The notes beneath the pieces were generated by a model. It did not search any database and had not been told where the DNA came from. It saw nothing but the letters and a program-made list of their open reading frames with translations. From contig JADKCZ010000005.1 of NCBI GenBank assembly GCA_016718565.1, positions 595,916 through 659,915 of the forward strand: a stretch of DNA of 64,000 nt. The letters run 5' to 3'. The position numbers and the translations under genes were made by a program. The stretch comes from Anaeromyxobacter sp. Lineage in GTDB: Bacteria; Myxococcota; Myxococcia; Myxococcales; Anaeromyxobacteraceae. Below are positions 42,301 through 50,407 of the stretch, piece by piece. Numbering within the stretch: position 1 is the stretch's first letter; every line of letters begins with the position of its first letter.

Positions 42301-43785
42301 TCACCCCGGCTCCTCCGGCACGCGGCGGCGCACCACCTCGACCACCCGGCCGCGGTGGTCCTTCACCGTGACCACCAGCGGCAGCTCGCCCGGCAGCGAG
42401 TGGGAGGCGCAGGCGTTGCACGGGTCGTAGGCCCGGAAGGCCATCTCCAGCCGGTTGAGGATGCCGTCGTCCACCTTCCCGCCGCGGATCAGCCCGCGCG
42501 CCGCCTTGCGCACCGAGACCTGCACCGGCGCGGCGTTGTGCTGCGAGGCCACCACCAGGTTGACCCCGGTGAGCAGCCCCTCGGCGTCGGCCTGGTAGTG
42601 GTGGATGAGCAGGCCGCGCGGCGCCTCCACCATGCCCACCCCGGAGGCCGGGCCGCGGAGCGGCGCCGGCACGGTGCGGACGTCGCGCGACTCCAGCAGG
42701 GGATCGTGCGCCAGCAGCGCCACCTGCTCGGCGGCCTGCAGGGCCTCCACCAGCCGGGCCCAGTGGAAGGCCAGGGTCTGGTGGGCCGGCCAGCCCAGCA
42801 CCTCGAAGAGCCGCTGCCGCTCGGCCTCGGCCAGCGGCGTGGCCATGGCGCTGGCCACGTTGAGGCGCGCCAGCGGACCCACCCGGTAGAGCCCGCTCTC
42901 CGGCCCCTCGGTGAAGCCGGTCCAGCCGCGCGAGGTGAGGAAGGTGAACTTGGCGTAGCTCCAGGGCTCGACCCGCTCGGCCAGGTGCTCGAGGTACTGG
43001 TGCGGCTGGAAGCGGCACAGCTCGGCGCCGTCCGGGTCGATGACCCGCACCTCCCCGTCGAGGAAGGCGAGCCGGCCCCGCCCGTCCACCATGCCCATGG
43101 AGTGGCTGCGCACCCGGTAGGCCTCGTCCTGGATGGTGTCGAGCCAGCCCCGGTTCTCCAGCACCACCTGGCGGAAGGACTCGAGGGTGTCCTGCGCGAA
43201 GGTCACCAGCCGCGGCGCCCCCTCCCGCAGCCGCGCCAGCGCCTCGGCCGGCAGCGCCCGGGAGCAGCCGCCCGGCAGGGCGAAGGCCGGGTGCACGGTG
43301 CGGCCGCTGATGGCCGCCATCAGGTCGCGCGCCTCCTTGCGCACCGAGAGGATGCGCCGGCCCAGCGAGGCGCCCACCCGGGCCATCACCCCCAGCACGT
43401 TGCGCATGGGCGCCGGCGCGGTGGGGCCCACCACGAAGTCCGGCCCGCCCATGTACCAGTAGTGGAGGAGGTGGTCCTCGAAGAGGAAGAGGCCGTAGTA
43501 GGCGGCCTGCAGGGCCCGGGCGGCCGGCGGCGCGGCCACGCCGTAGAGCTGGTCCAGGGCCCGCACCGAGGCCAGGTGGTGCGAGGCCGGGCAGACCCCG
43601 CAGACGTGGGCCGAGAGCTGCGGCATCTCCTCGGCCGGCCGGCCCAGGCAGAACCGCTCGAAGCCGCGCAGCTCCGGCACCTGCAGGTAGGCCTGCTCCA
43701 CGTCGCCCTGCGCGTCGAGCAGGATCTCCACCTTGCCGTGCCCCTCCAGCCGGGTGATGGGGTCGATGGTGATCCGCCTGGTCAC
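42301..43785 (-). CDS. mvhA: [NiFe]-hydrogenase large subunit, MvhA (group 3) type
   Basis: Catalytic subunit of 494 residues that splits or forms H2 in the cytoplasm. The N-terminus is TRRITIDPITRLEGHGKVEI, as in all large subunits. The L1 motif is HVCGVCPASHH (Cys62, Cys65, His69; the usual Arg before it is His60). The L2 motif is DPCNACASH (Cys456, Cys459, His462), followed by a 32-residue tail that the protease should remove after His462. All four nickel-ligand cysteines are present. GTG at 43783-43785 overlaps the small-subunit stop by GTGA. With the MvhD-MvhG fusion and HdrA it forms an Mvh-Hdr-like complex. Confidence 0.9.
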   Translation of the reverse strand: MTRRITIDPITRLEGHGKVEILLDAQGDVEQAYLQVPELRGFERFCLGRPAEEMPQLSAHVCGVCPASHHLASVRALDQLYGVAAPPAARALQAAYYGLFLFEDHLLHYWYMGGPDFVVGPTAPAPMRNVLGVMARVGASLGRRILSVRKEARDLMAAISGRTVHPAFALPGGCSRALPAEALARLREGAPRLVTFAQDTLESFRQVVLENRGWLDTIQDEAYRVRSHSMGMVDGRGRLAFLDGEVRVIDPDGAELCRFQPHQYLEHLAERVEPWSYAKFTFLTSRGWTGFTEGPESGLYRVGPLARLNVASAMATPLAEAERQRLFEVLGWPAHQTLAFHWARLVEALQAAEQVALLAHDPLLESRDVRTVPAPLRGPASGVGMVEAPRGLLIHHYQADAEGLLTGVNLVVASQHNAAPVQVSVRKAARGLIRGGKVDDGILNRLEMAFRAYDPCNACASHSLPGELPLVVTVKDHRGRVVEVVRRRVPEEPG

Positions 43786-45338
43786 GGCCGCACCCGCCTC
43801 GGCAGGAGCCCCGCCGCGTAGCCGTAGCGCCAGAAGGTGCCGGCCGGGTCCGGCAGCGACGCCACCAGCCGCGACAGGTCGGCCTCGCCGCCCGCCAGCA
43901 TGGAGGCGAAGGCCGAGAGGGTGGCGGCGCCGGCGTCGGCCATGCCGTCGAGCGGCCCGAAGCAGCCGCGGCAGGGCACGTTCACCTCCACGCAGCCCGG
44001 CTGGCAGCCCTGGCGCGTGCCCGGCCCCAGGCAGACCAGCCCCTGCACCAGGAAGCAGGTGGCCTCGTCGGGCTGGGTGGTGGCCAGCCGGGCCAGCTGG
44101 GTGAGCTGCAGCCGGTCCGGCTTCGAGTCCTTCCGAGGGCAGGAGTCGCAGAGCGAGGCGTTGGGCGCCAGCACCGCGCCCGGCGGCGGCAGCGGGGCGT
44201 CGCCGAGCAGCTGCCCCACCGCGGCGGCGATCACCGCGGGCGACGGCGGGCAGCCGGGGATGACGTAGTCCACCCGGACGGCCTCGGCCAGCGGCAGGGT
44301 GCGCGGCAGGAGCGCCGGCAGGGTGAGGTCGTGGCCGCCCTCGGTGAAGCGGCTGCCCGGCAGGGGAGCGCCCGGGTTGGACACGCTGGGCTGCCGGCGG
44401 TAGGCGGTCTCCAGCAGGTCGCCGGGCTCGGAGAGGTTGCCCAGGCCCACCACCCCGCCCAGGTGGGCGCAGGCGCCGAAGGCCACCACCGTGCGGGCCT
44501 TGCGCCGGAGGAGCGCCGCCCACTCGTCCTGCTCGGTGAGCCGCACCGCGCCGTTCAGGAAGGCCACGTCGAGGTGGCCGTCCGGCATGGCCTCCACGTC
44601 GGCGCGCTTCCAGTCCATGGCCACCGGCCAGAGCAGGATCTCGACCCGCTCGGCCAGGTCGGCGAACCCCTCGCCGAGGTCCACCACGGCCTCCTCGCAG
44701 CCGCCGCAGGAGGCGTTCCAGTAGAAGGCCACCCGCGGGTTGCCGGGGGCCCGCGGCGGGAGCGCCGCCGGGGGGAGCCGGTGGGCCTGGGCCGCGCCAG
44801 CGGGCTCGTGCGCGGCGCCGGCCTGGGTGGAGGCGGCGTGTCCGGAAGCGGCGTGCGCGGCAGCCTCGCCTGGGGTCGTGGCGTGCGCCCCGCCGTCGGG
44901 GGTCCCGCCGGCGGGCGGCGCGTCGAGGGCGCGCCGCTGGTAGTCGAGCGGCCCCAGCGCGGTGAGCTCGGCGACCATGTCGCGCACCACCGCGGCGAAC
45001 TTCTCGGCCTCGCTGGCGCCGGTCCAGGCCAGCCGGCAGCGGCCCGGCTCCACCCCGGCCTGCCCCAGCGCCCGCACCAGGAGGGCGTGGCGGGCGTGGG
45101 CCCTGAGGTTGCCGTCCACGTAGTGGCAGTCGCCGGGGTGGCAGCCGGCGATGAGCACGCCGTCGGCCCCCTCCCGCAGCGCCTGCAGCACGAAGGCCGG
45201 CTCCACCCGGCCGGTGCAGGGCACCCGCACCGTCAGGAGAGCCTGCGGGTACTCCAGGCGCGAGCGGCCGGCCTGGTCGGCGGCCGCGTAGGCGCACCGG
45301 TCGCACAGGAAGGCCACGATGCGCGGCTGGTGGGCCAC
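43782..45338 (-). CDS. Fused MvhD (delta) - MvhG (hydrogenase small subunit)
   Basis: One open frame of about 518 residues carrying two subunits that are normally separate. Residues 1-140 are MvhD-like (IVAFLCDRCAYAAADQAG, VPCTGRVEPAFVLQAL, GADGVLIAGCHPGDCHY), the [2Fe-2S] protein that passes electrons to HdrA. A linker of about 55 residues, rich in Ala, Gly, Thr and His, follows. Residues ~205-518 are the hydrogenase small subunit with NASCGGCEEAVVDL, FGACAHLGG, IPGCPPSP, LCDSCPRK and a cluster-rich end (GCQPGC, VPCRGCFG). GTG at 45336-45338 lies two bases after the HdrA stop; a CTG overlap start is possible. Confidence 0.88.
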   Translation of the reverse strand: MAHQPRIVAFLCDRCAYAAADQAGRSRLEYPQALLTVRVPCTGRVEPAFVLQALREGADGVLIAGCHPGDCHYVDGNLRAHARHALLVRALGQAGVEPGRCRLAWTGASEAEKFAAVVRDMVAELTALGPLDYQRRALDAPPAGGTPDGGAHATTPGEAAAHAASGHAASTQAGAAHEPAGAAQAHRLPPAALPPRAPGNPRVAFYWNASCGGCEEAVVDLGEGFADLAERVEILLWPVAMDWKRADVEAMPDGHLDVAFLNGAVRLTEQDEWAALLRRKARTVVAFGACAHLGGVVGLGNLSEPGDLLETAYRRQPSVSNPGAPLPGSRFTEGGHDLTLPALLPRTLPLAEAVRVDYVIPGCPPSPAVIAAAVGQLLGDAPLPPPGAVLAPNASLCDSCPRKDSKPDRLQLTQLARLATTQPDEATCFLVQGLVCLGPGTRQGCQPGCVEVNVPCRGCFGPLDGMADAGAATLSAFASMLAGGEADLSRLVASLPDPAGTFWRYGYAAGLLPRRVRP

Positions 45339-45340
45339 GG

Positions 45341-47305
45341 TCAGCGGTCCGCCCCGCCGCCGGGCCCGCGCAGGAGCGCGGAGATCTCGGCGCCGAGCTG
45401 GGCGCGGGTGAAGTGGGCGGCCGAGGCCGCGCCGGTGGGGCAGGCCGCCGCGCAGGTGCCGCAGCCGTGGCAGTGGAGCGGCTCCACCTCCGCCTTGCCG
45501 CCCTCCGGCGAGCGCACCACCGCGCCGTAGGGGCAGGCCGACACGCAGGCCCCGCAGGCCCCGCACAGCGCCGCGTCCACCTCGGCGGCCAGCGGCTCGA
45601 CCACCCGCCGCTCGCCCGGCACCAGCGTGGCCAGCACCCGGCCCGCCGCGGCGGTGCCGTCGCGGATGGCCTGCCGGATGGGGCGCGGCCCGGCGGCGGC
45701 GCCGGCCACGAAGATCCCGGCCAGGCGGGTGGCGGTGGGCTCGAACGGGCTGGCCGCTCCCTCCTCCACGAAGCCGCGCGGGCCGAGCGGGAGGCGCAGG
45801 AGCGCGGCCAGCGCCTGCGACCCTGCGGCCGGGGTGGCCGGCCCGTGCAGCACCACCAGGTCGAAGGTGCGCGCCGTCTCCAGCGCCCCCTGCGCCAGCC
45901 GCACCGCCACGGCGCCGCCGGCGTCGAGCGGCGTGCCGGGCACCAGGTCGGCCTCCAGCAGCTCCACCCCGTCGGCCTCGGCCTGGCGGGCCGCCGCCGC
46001 GTAGCCCGGGGCGCGCCCCAGGCCCCCGGCCACGCTCACCTCCACCTCCGGGTGGCGGGTCCGCACCAGGTGGGCCAGCTTGAGCAGCTCGCGCACCGCC
46101 AGCTCGCCGTCGGTCTCGGCGGCGCTGGTGGCCAGGAGCAGGGTGCGCGGCGCGGCGCCGCCCGCGGCCCGCAGCGCCCCTCCGGTCGGGCCGCTGGGGT
46201 GGAGCATGCGCTCCAGCTGGTAGGTGGAGACCAGCCCCGGCGGCCCCGCCACCGCGCCCGGCTCCATGCCGGTGGCCACCACCACCGCGCCGGCCGTGAC
46301 GGTGCGGCGGCGCGGGGCGGCGCCGAGGTCGATGGCGCCGAAGGCGCAGCCGGCCTGGCACAGCTCGCAGGCCTGGCCGTGGGAGCGCAGGCAGCTGGCC
46401 TGGTCCAGCGCCGAGACGTGCGGCAGGCAGCCCGGGTAGGCCAGGCCGATGGCCCGGGCGCGGCCCAGCCCGCCCGACCACGGGTCGGGCCGGTCGGCCG
46501 GACAGACCGAGGCGCACCGGTCGCAGCCCACGCAGGCGGCCGGGTCCACGAACCGCGGGGCCTGGGCCACCTCCACCTCGAAGCGGCCGGCCGAGCCGCG
46601 CACCCGCACCACCTCGGCGGAGGTGAGCACCTCGATGCGCTCGTGGTGCAGCACCTCGTCGAGGGCCGGCTCCATGAAGCAGGAGGCGCAGGCCAGGTCG
46701 GGGAAGATCTCGTCGAGCCGGTTGGCCAGCCCGCCCAGCGCCGGGGCGCGCTCCACCAGCACCACCCGGCGGTCCTTGCGGGCCAGCGCCAGGGCCGCCG
46801 AGACGCCGGCCGCGCCGCCGCCCACCACCACCACGTCGGCCGAGACCTCCACCTCCCGCGCCGCGATGGGCCGGTGCAGCGCCACCCGCGCCAGGCCGGC
46901 CCGCACCAGCCGCGCCGCGCGCGCCGTGGCGTCGGCCGCCGCGCCGCCGATCCACTCCACCTGCTCGCGCAGGTTCACCAGCTGCACCAGCCAGGGGCTG
47001 CGGCCGGCGGCCGTCATCACGCCGCGGAAGGTCTGCTCGTGCTCGCGCGGGGAGCAGGCGGCCACCACCAGCCGCTCCAGGCCCAGGGCCTGCACCCGCG
47101 CCGCCAGCCAGGCCTGCCCCTCGGCGGAGCAGAGCACCGGGTGGACCACCACGTCGGCGGCCTCCGGCCAGTGGGCCGGGGCCTCCAGGGCGCCGAGCTG
47201 GACCAGGGTGCCGAGGTTGGGTCCGCAGCGGCAGAAGACCAGGCCGGTGCGGGGCGCCGCGGGCTGCTGGGCCTCGGCGGGCCCCGGCGGCGGCGTCCCG
47301 GTCAC
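45341..47305 (-). CDS. hdrA: HdrA-like heterodisulfide reductase subunit A
   Basis: Iron-sulfur flavoprotein of 654 residues. It has the HdrA N-terminal region (VFCRCGPNLGTLVQLG, then VVAACSPREHEQTFRGVM, NLREQVEWIGG), a FAD-binding pyridine-nucleotide reductase domain (VVVVGGGAAGVSAALALARK), and clusters CVGCDRCASVCP, CELCQAGC, CGACGACVSACPYGA and CHGCGTCAAACPTGA, the last two forming a C-terminal double ferredoxin. In methanogens HdrA bifurcates electrons from MvhADG to ferredoxin and HdrBC. Here HdrB and HdrC are missing. The GTG (47303-47305) lies four bases after the TusA-like gene, which co-transcribes with it. Confidence 0.9.
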   Translation of the reverse strand: MTGTPPPGPAEAQQPAAPRTGLVFCRCGPNLGTLVQLGALEAPAHWPEAADVVVHPVLCSAEGQAWLAARVQALGLERLVVAACSPREHEQTFRGVMTAAGRSPWLVQLVNLREQVEWIGGAAADATARAARLVRAGLARVALHRPIAAREVEVSADVVVVGGGAAGVSAALALARKDRRVVLVERAPALGGLANRLDEIFPDLACASCFMEPALDEVLHHERIEVLTSAEVVRVRGSAGRFEVEVAQAPRFVDPAACVGCDRCASVCPADRPDPWSGGLGRARAIGLAYPGCLPHVSALDQASCLRSHGQACELCQAGCAFGAIDLGAAPRRRTVTAGAVVVATGMEPGAVAGPPGLVSTYQLERMLHPSGPTGGALRAAGGAAPRTLLLATSAAETDGELAVRELLKLAHLVRTRHPEVEVSVAGGLGRAPGYAAAARQAEADGVELLEADLVPGTPLDAGGAVAVRLAQGALETARTFDLVVLHGPATPAAGSQALAALLRLPLGPRGFVEEGAASPFEPTATRLAGIFVAGAAAGPRPIRQAIRDGTAAAGRVLATLVPGERRVVEPLAAEVDAALCGACGACVSACPYGAVVRSPEGGKAEVEPLHCHGCGTCAAACPTGAASAAHFTRAQLGAEISALLRGPGGGADR

Positions 47306-47309
47306 ACCA

Positions 47310-47540
47310 TCAGTACTGGATCTGGATGACGGTCTTGACGCCGTCGGACCGGATGGAGAGGAGGGTCTTCTTGCGCCGCTCGCAGAAGGTGCGGATGTCC
47401 TTCTCGAAGGTCGGGCAGTCGCCCAGGATCTCGACCACCGTGCCGGCCGGCGTCTCGGCGGTCTCGACCGCCAGCTTCAGCACCGGCTGCGGGCACCGCA
47501 TGCCCGCGCAGTCGATCTTCATGACGTTGAATCCAGTCAA
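47310..47540 (-). CDS. TusA/SirA-like sulfur-carrier protein
   Basis: Small protein of 76 residues with the family signature KIDCAGMRCPQPVLKL (sulfur-accepting Cys in RCPQP) and the EILGDCPTFEKDIRTFCER helix region. TusA proteins carry persulfide sulfur to Hdr-like complexes, tRNA modification or molybdenum cofactor. TTG at 47538-47540 is preceded by GGGAG at the right distance; an ATG at 47520-47522 gives a 70-residue form with a weaker ribosome site. It is the first gene of the hydrogenase/HdrA operon. Confidence 0.85.
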   Translation of the reverse strand: MTGFNVMKIDCAGMRCPQPVLKLAVETAETPAGTVVEILGDCPTFEKDIRTFCERRKKTLLSIRSDGVKTVIQIQY

Positions 47541-47580
47541 GCCGTCTCCCGGAGCGGGCCGTCCTGGCCCGAAGCGTTGG

Positions 47581-47610
47581 ACCTTACTTGAGCCGTCTCG
47601 CGCGCGTCAA
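47581..47610 (-). promoter_or_regulatory. Candidate sigma-70 promoter of the tusA-hdrA-hydrogenase operon
   Basis: On the minus strand: -35 TTGACG (47605-47610), 18-base spacer, -10 TAAGGT (47581-47586), then about 40 bases to the TTG at 47540. The palindrome AAACGCC (47609-47615) / GGCGTTT (47625-47631), perfect over 7 bp with a 9-base loop, overlaps the upstream edge of the -35 box by two bases. Confidence 0.45.
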
Positions 47611-47631
47611 ACGCCTGCGGACGCGGCGTTT
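47609..47631. repeat. Inverted repeat between ptsN and the hydrogenase operon
   Basis: AAACGCC and GGCGTTT, perfect 7-bp arms, 9-base loop. It starts 25 bases after the ptsN stop and ends at the -35 box of the next operon. It could act as an operator for the hydrogenase promoter or as a weak terminator for the rpoN-hpf-ptsN operon (only three Ts follow). Confidence 0.5.
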
Positions 47632-47655
47632 GGTGTGGTGCGGCAGCCTGTCGCC

Positions 47656-48114
47656 TCACTCCCGGGCGTCCTCCACCCCGATCAGCTCGAGGATGGCCGC
47701 GGCGTCCGGCGCGGCCAGGATGGCCTCCCGGAAGGCCGGCGAGCGGAAGAGCCGGCTCACCCGCGCCAGCACCTTCACGTAGAGCCCGGCGGCGTTCTCC
47801 GGGGCGAAGAGCGCCAGGAAGAGCCGCACCGGCTTGCCGTCCACCGCCCGGAACTCCACGCCGGCCGGGGCCCGGCCGAAGACGGCGGTGAGGGAGGGCA
47901 GCCCGGCCAGGCGGCCGTGGGGGATGGCCACCCCCTCGCCCACGCTGGTGGAGCCGAGCTTCTCGCGGTCCAGCAGGGTCTGCAGCAGGCGGGTGGCGTC
48001 CAGCCCGTGGAGGCGGGCCACCGGGCGGCACAGCTCGGCCAGCACCTCGGGGGCGGTGGTGCCCCCGAGGTCGGCCAGCACCGCCTCGGGCCTGAGGACT
48101 TCGGTGAGCTTCAC
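47656..48114 (-). CDS. ptsN: PTS IIA-like nitrogen-regulatory protein
   Basis: Phosphocarrier of 152 residues (EIIA-Ntr). The phosphorylated histidine lies in GEGVAIPHGRL, and KLTEVLRPEAVLADL, REKLGSTSVG and FRSPAFREAIL are typical blocks. GTG start (48112-48114). It is the last gene of the conserved lptB-rpoN-hpf-ptsN order and starts 19 bases after hpf. It usually links the phosphotransfer chain to nitrogen and potassium control. Confidence 0.93.
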   Translation of the reverse strand: MKLTEVLRPEAVLADLGGTTAPEVLAELCRPVARLHGLDATRLLQTLLDREKLGSTSVGEGVAIPHGRLAGLPSLTAVFGRAPAGVEFRAVDGKPVRLFLALFAPENAAGLYVKVLARVSRLFRSPAFREAILAAPDAAAILELIGVEDARE

Positions 48115-48133
48115 GTCGTCGCCGTGCGCCCGC

Positions 48134-48685
48134 TCACGCGGTGCGCGCCTCGATGAGCCCGAGGCTGCCGTCCTCGCGCCGGTAGACCACGTTGACGGCG
48201 CCGTCGCCGGCGTTCTGGAACACGAAGAACTGGCTGCCGAGCAGGTCGAGCTGGAGGATGGCGTCGTCCACCGTCATGCGCTTGGCCTGGAAGGCGGTGC
48301 TCTTCACCACCCGGTGGCTGGGGCGCTCCGGGTGGTCGATGATGTCGAGCACGTCGTGGCGCACCTCCATGGGCAGCGTCTCGGCCTGGCTGCCGTTCTT
48401 CTTGTCGGCCAGCTTGCCCTTGTGCTTGAGGAGCTGCCGCTCGATCTTGTCGGCCGCCTCGTCGATGGAGGCGTACATGTCCTTCGACTTGGCGCTGCCG
48501 CGCAGCAGGAAGCGCCCAGCCTTCACGGTGATCTCGGCGTGGTGGGCCAGGTTCTCCACGTGCAGCACGGCGTGGGCCTCGCTGGGCCGGTCGATGTACT
48601 TCTGGACGTGCTCGACGCGTCCCTTCACGTGCGACTTCAGGGCCTCGGTGGGCTCGAGATGCCGGAAGGTGATGTTCACCTGCAT
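48134..48685 (-). CDS. hpf: Ribosome hibernation promoting factor, long form
   Basis: Binds 30S ribosomes and promotes inactive 100S dimers; 183 residues, the long HPF form. The N-terminal sigma-54-modulation/RaiA domain (QVNITFRHLEPTEALKSHVKGRVE, then ENLAHHAEITVKAGRFLLRG and YASIDEAADKIERQLLKHK) is followed by the C-terminal dimerisation domain (VVKSTAFQAKRMTVDDAILQLDLL, FFVFQNAGDGAVNVVYRREDG). ATG at 48683-48685 with GGAGG upstream. Gap of 210 bases separates it from rpoN, containing a possible own promoter. Confidence 0.94.
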   Translation of the reverse strand: MQVNITFRHLEPTEALKSHVKGRVEHVQKYIDRPSEAHAVLHVENLAHHAEITVKAGRFLLRGSAKSKDMYASIDEAADKIERQLLKHKGKLADKKNGSQAETLPMEVRHDVLDIIDHPERPSHRVVKSTAFQAKRMTVDDAILQLDLLGSQFFVFQNAGDGAVNVVYRREDGSLGLIEARTA

Positions 48686-48801
48686 GGACCGCCTCCTCTG
48701 CGTGGGGATGCTCCAACGGACTCGGCCGCGGCCCGCGCGCCGGATCTGGCGTCGCTGGTGCCGCGGCCGATGGAGCTGCCGGCTACCGACATGCTGGAGT
48801 G

Positions 48802-48807
48802 ATGATA
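48802..48807 (-). promoter_or_regulatory. Possible -10 element of hpf
   Basis: TATCAT on the minus strand (5 of 6 consensus positions) stands out in GC-rich DNA about 115 bases before the hpf start. No good -35 is seen at the right distance. Confidence 0.3.
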
Positions 48808-48895
48808 GCAGGCCGCCGGAAAGCGGCACGTCGATCGTGGCGATCTCCGGCGGCCCGCTCGGGGCGTGACGGCCCGGCGCGTCAGGACCTTGACT

Positions 48896-50407
48896 CTAGA
48901 AGTACTTCTTGCGCTTGGAGCTGGGCAGGATGCCCAGCACCTCGCGGTACTTGGCCACGGTGCGGCGGGCGATCTCGATGCCCTGGCCCTTCAGGAGCTC
49001 CACGATGTGCTGGTCGGAGTGGGGCTTCTTGGGGTCCTCGGCCGCCACGATCTGCTTGATGTGGTTCTTGACGGCCTCGCTGGCGATCTCGTCGCCGCCG
49101 GTCTTGTTGATGGCCGAGTTGAAGAAGAACTTGAGCTCGTAGATGCCCTGCGGGGTGTGCACGTACTTGTTGGTGGTGACCCGCGAGACCGTCGACTCGT
49201 GCATGCCGATGTCCTCGGCCACGTCCCGCAGGATGAGCGGCCGGAGGAAGGCGATCCCCTTGTCCAGGAAGTCGCGCTGGAACTTCACGATCGACTCGGT
49301 GACCTTGTAGATGGTCCGCTGGCGCTGGTGGATGGAGCGGATCAGCCAGACCGCGCTGCGCAGCTTGTCCTGGATGTAGTCCTTGGCCTTGCCGGCCTGC
49401 CCGTTCTTCAGGGCGGCCCGGTAGGTGGCCGAGATGCGCAGCTTGGAGAGGCCGTCGTCGTTGAGCACCGTGACGTAGCGATCGCCCATCTTGTGCACGT
49501 AGACGTCGGGGGTGATGTACTGCGCCTCCTCGCCGGTGTAGGCGCGGCCCGGCTTGGGCTCCAGCCGGCTGATCACCTTGACCGCCTTGACCACCTCGTC
49601 GATGGAGATCTTCAGGTCCTTGGCGATGGCGGCGTAGTTCTTCGACTCCAGGTGCTTCAGGTGGCGCTCGATGATGGCCACGATCTCGGGCGTGTCGGCG
49701 TTGAGGTGCGCCACCTGCAGCAGCAGGCACTCGCGCAGGTCGCGGGCGGCGATGCCGATGGGGTCGAGCGTCTGCACCATCTTGAGCACGTGCTCGCAGC
49801 GCGCCAGGCCCACCCCGGCCTCGAAGGAGACCCGCACCAGCGGGTCGCGCGGGCTGGCGTCCTCGGCGGCGTCGTCCCCCTCCACCGCCGGCATCTTGAA
49901 GTAGCCGTCCTGGTCGAGGTTGCCGATGATCAGCATGGCCACCCGCTCCTCCTCCTCGGTGAACTTGGAGAGGCGCAGCTGCCAGACCAGGTGGTCGGTC
50001 AGGTCGGTCTTGCGGGTGAGGGTGGCCTCGTAGCCGGGCAGCTCCTCGTCGGCCATGCCGCGGTTGGACGGCGCGGTGTGGCCCTGCAGCTGGTAGTGGT
50101 CGAGGTACTGGTCCCAGTCGATCTCGTTCTGCCCCTCCTCGCCCTTGACCTCCTCCGACTTCTCGGCCGCCTTGGGCTCCGGGGCCGACTCGGCCGCCTG
50201 CTGCTCGGCCGGGCTGGAGCCGGACTCGGCGGCCGGCTCCTCGCCGTCGTCCGCCCCGTCCAGCAGCGGGTTCTCGTTCATCTCGGTCTGGACCAGGTCC
50301 ACCAGCTCCATGCGCGACAGCTGCAGGAGCTTGATGGCCTGCTGCAGCTGGGGCGTCATCACCAGCTGCTGGGTCATCTTGAGGTGCTGCTTCAGCTCCA
50401 GGCTCAT
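48896..50407 (-). CDS. rpoN: RNA polymerase sigma-54 factor
   Basis: Alternative sigma factor for -24/-12 promoters, 503 residues. Region I is the Gln/Leu-rich SLELKQHLKMTQQLVMTPQL start; region II is acidic (about residues 50-110); region III contains the core-binding part and the HTH; the RpoN box reads ARRTVAKYREVLGI, followed by SSKRKKYF at the end. ATG overlaps the lptB stop by ATGA. Its partners, enhancer-binding activators, are not in this window. Confidence 0.97.
   Translation of the reverse strand: MSLELKQHLKMTQQLVMTPQLQQAIKLLQLSRMELVDLVQTEMNENPLLDGADDGEEPAAESGSSPAEQQAAESAPEPKAAEKSEEVKGEEGQNEIDWDQYLDHYQLQGHTAPSNRGMADEELPGYEATLTRKTDLTDHLVWQLRLSKFTEEEERVAMLIIGNLDQDGYFKMPAVEGDDAAEDASPRDPLVRVSFEAGVGLARCEHVLKMVQTLDPIGIAARDLRECLLLQVAHLNADTPEIVAIIERHLKHLESKNYAAIAKDLKISIDEVVKAVKVISRLEPKPGRAYTGEEAQYITPDVYVHKMGDRYVTVLNDDGLSKLRISATYRAALKNGQAGKAKDYIQDKLRSAVWLIRSIHQRQRTIYKVTESIVKFQRDFLDKGIAFLRPLILRDVAEDIGMHESTVSRVTTNKYVHTPQGIYELKFFFNSAINKTGGDEIASEAVKNHIKQIVAAEDPKKPHSDQHIVELLKGQGIEIARRTVAKYREVLGILPSSKRKKYF

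Noticed and set aside
43782..45338. MvhD-MvhG as a frameshifted or read-through artefact
   Set aside because: Both domains and the linker are in one frame with no stop, and neighbouring genes keep overlapping starts and stops.
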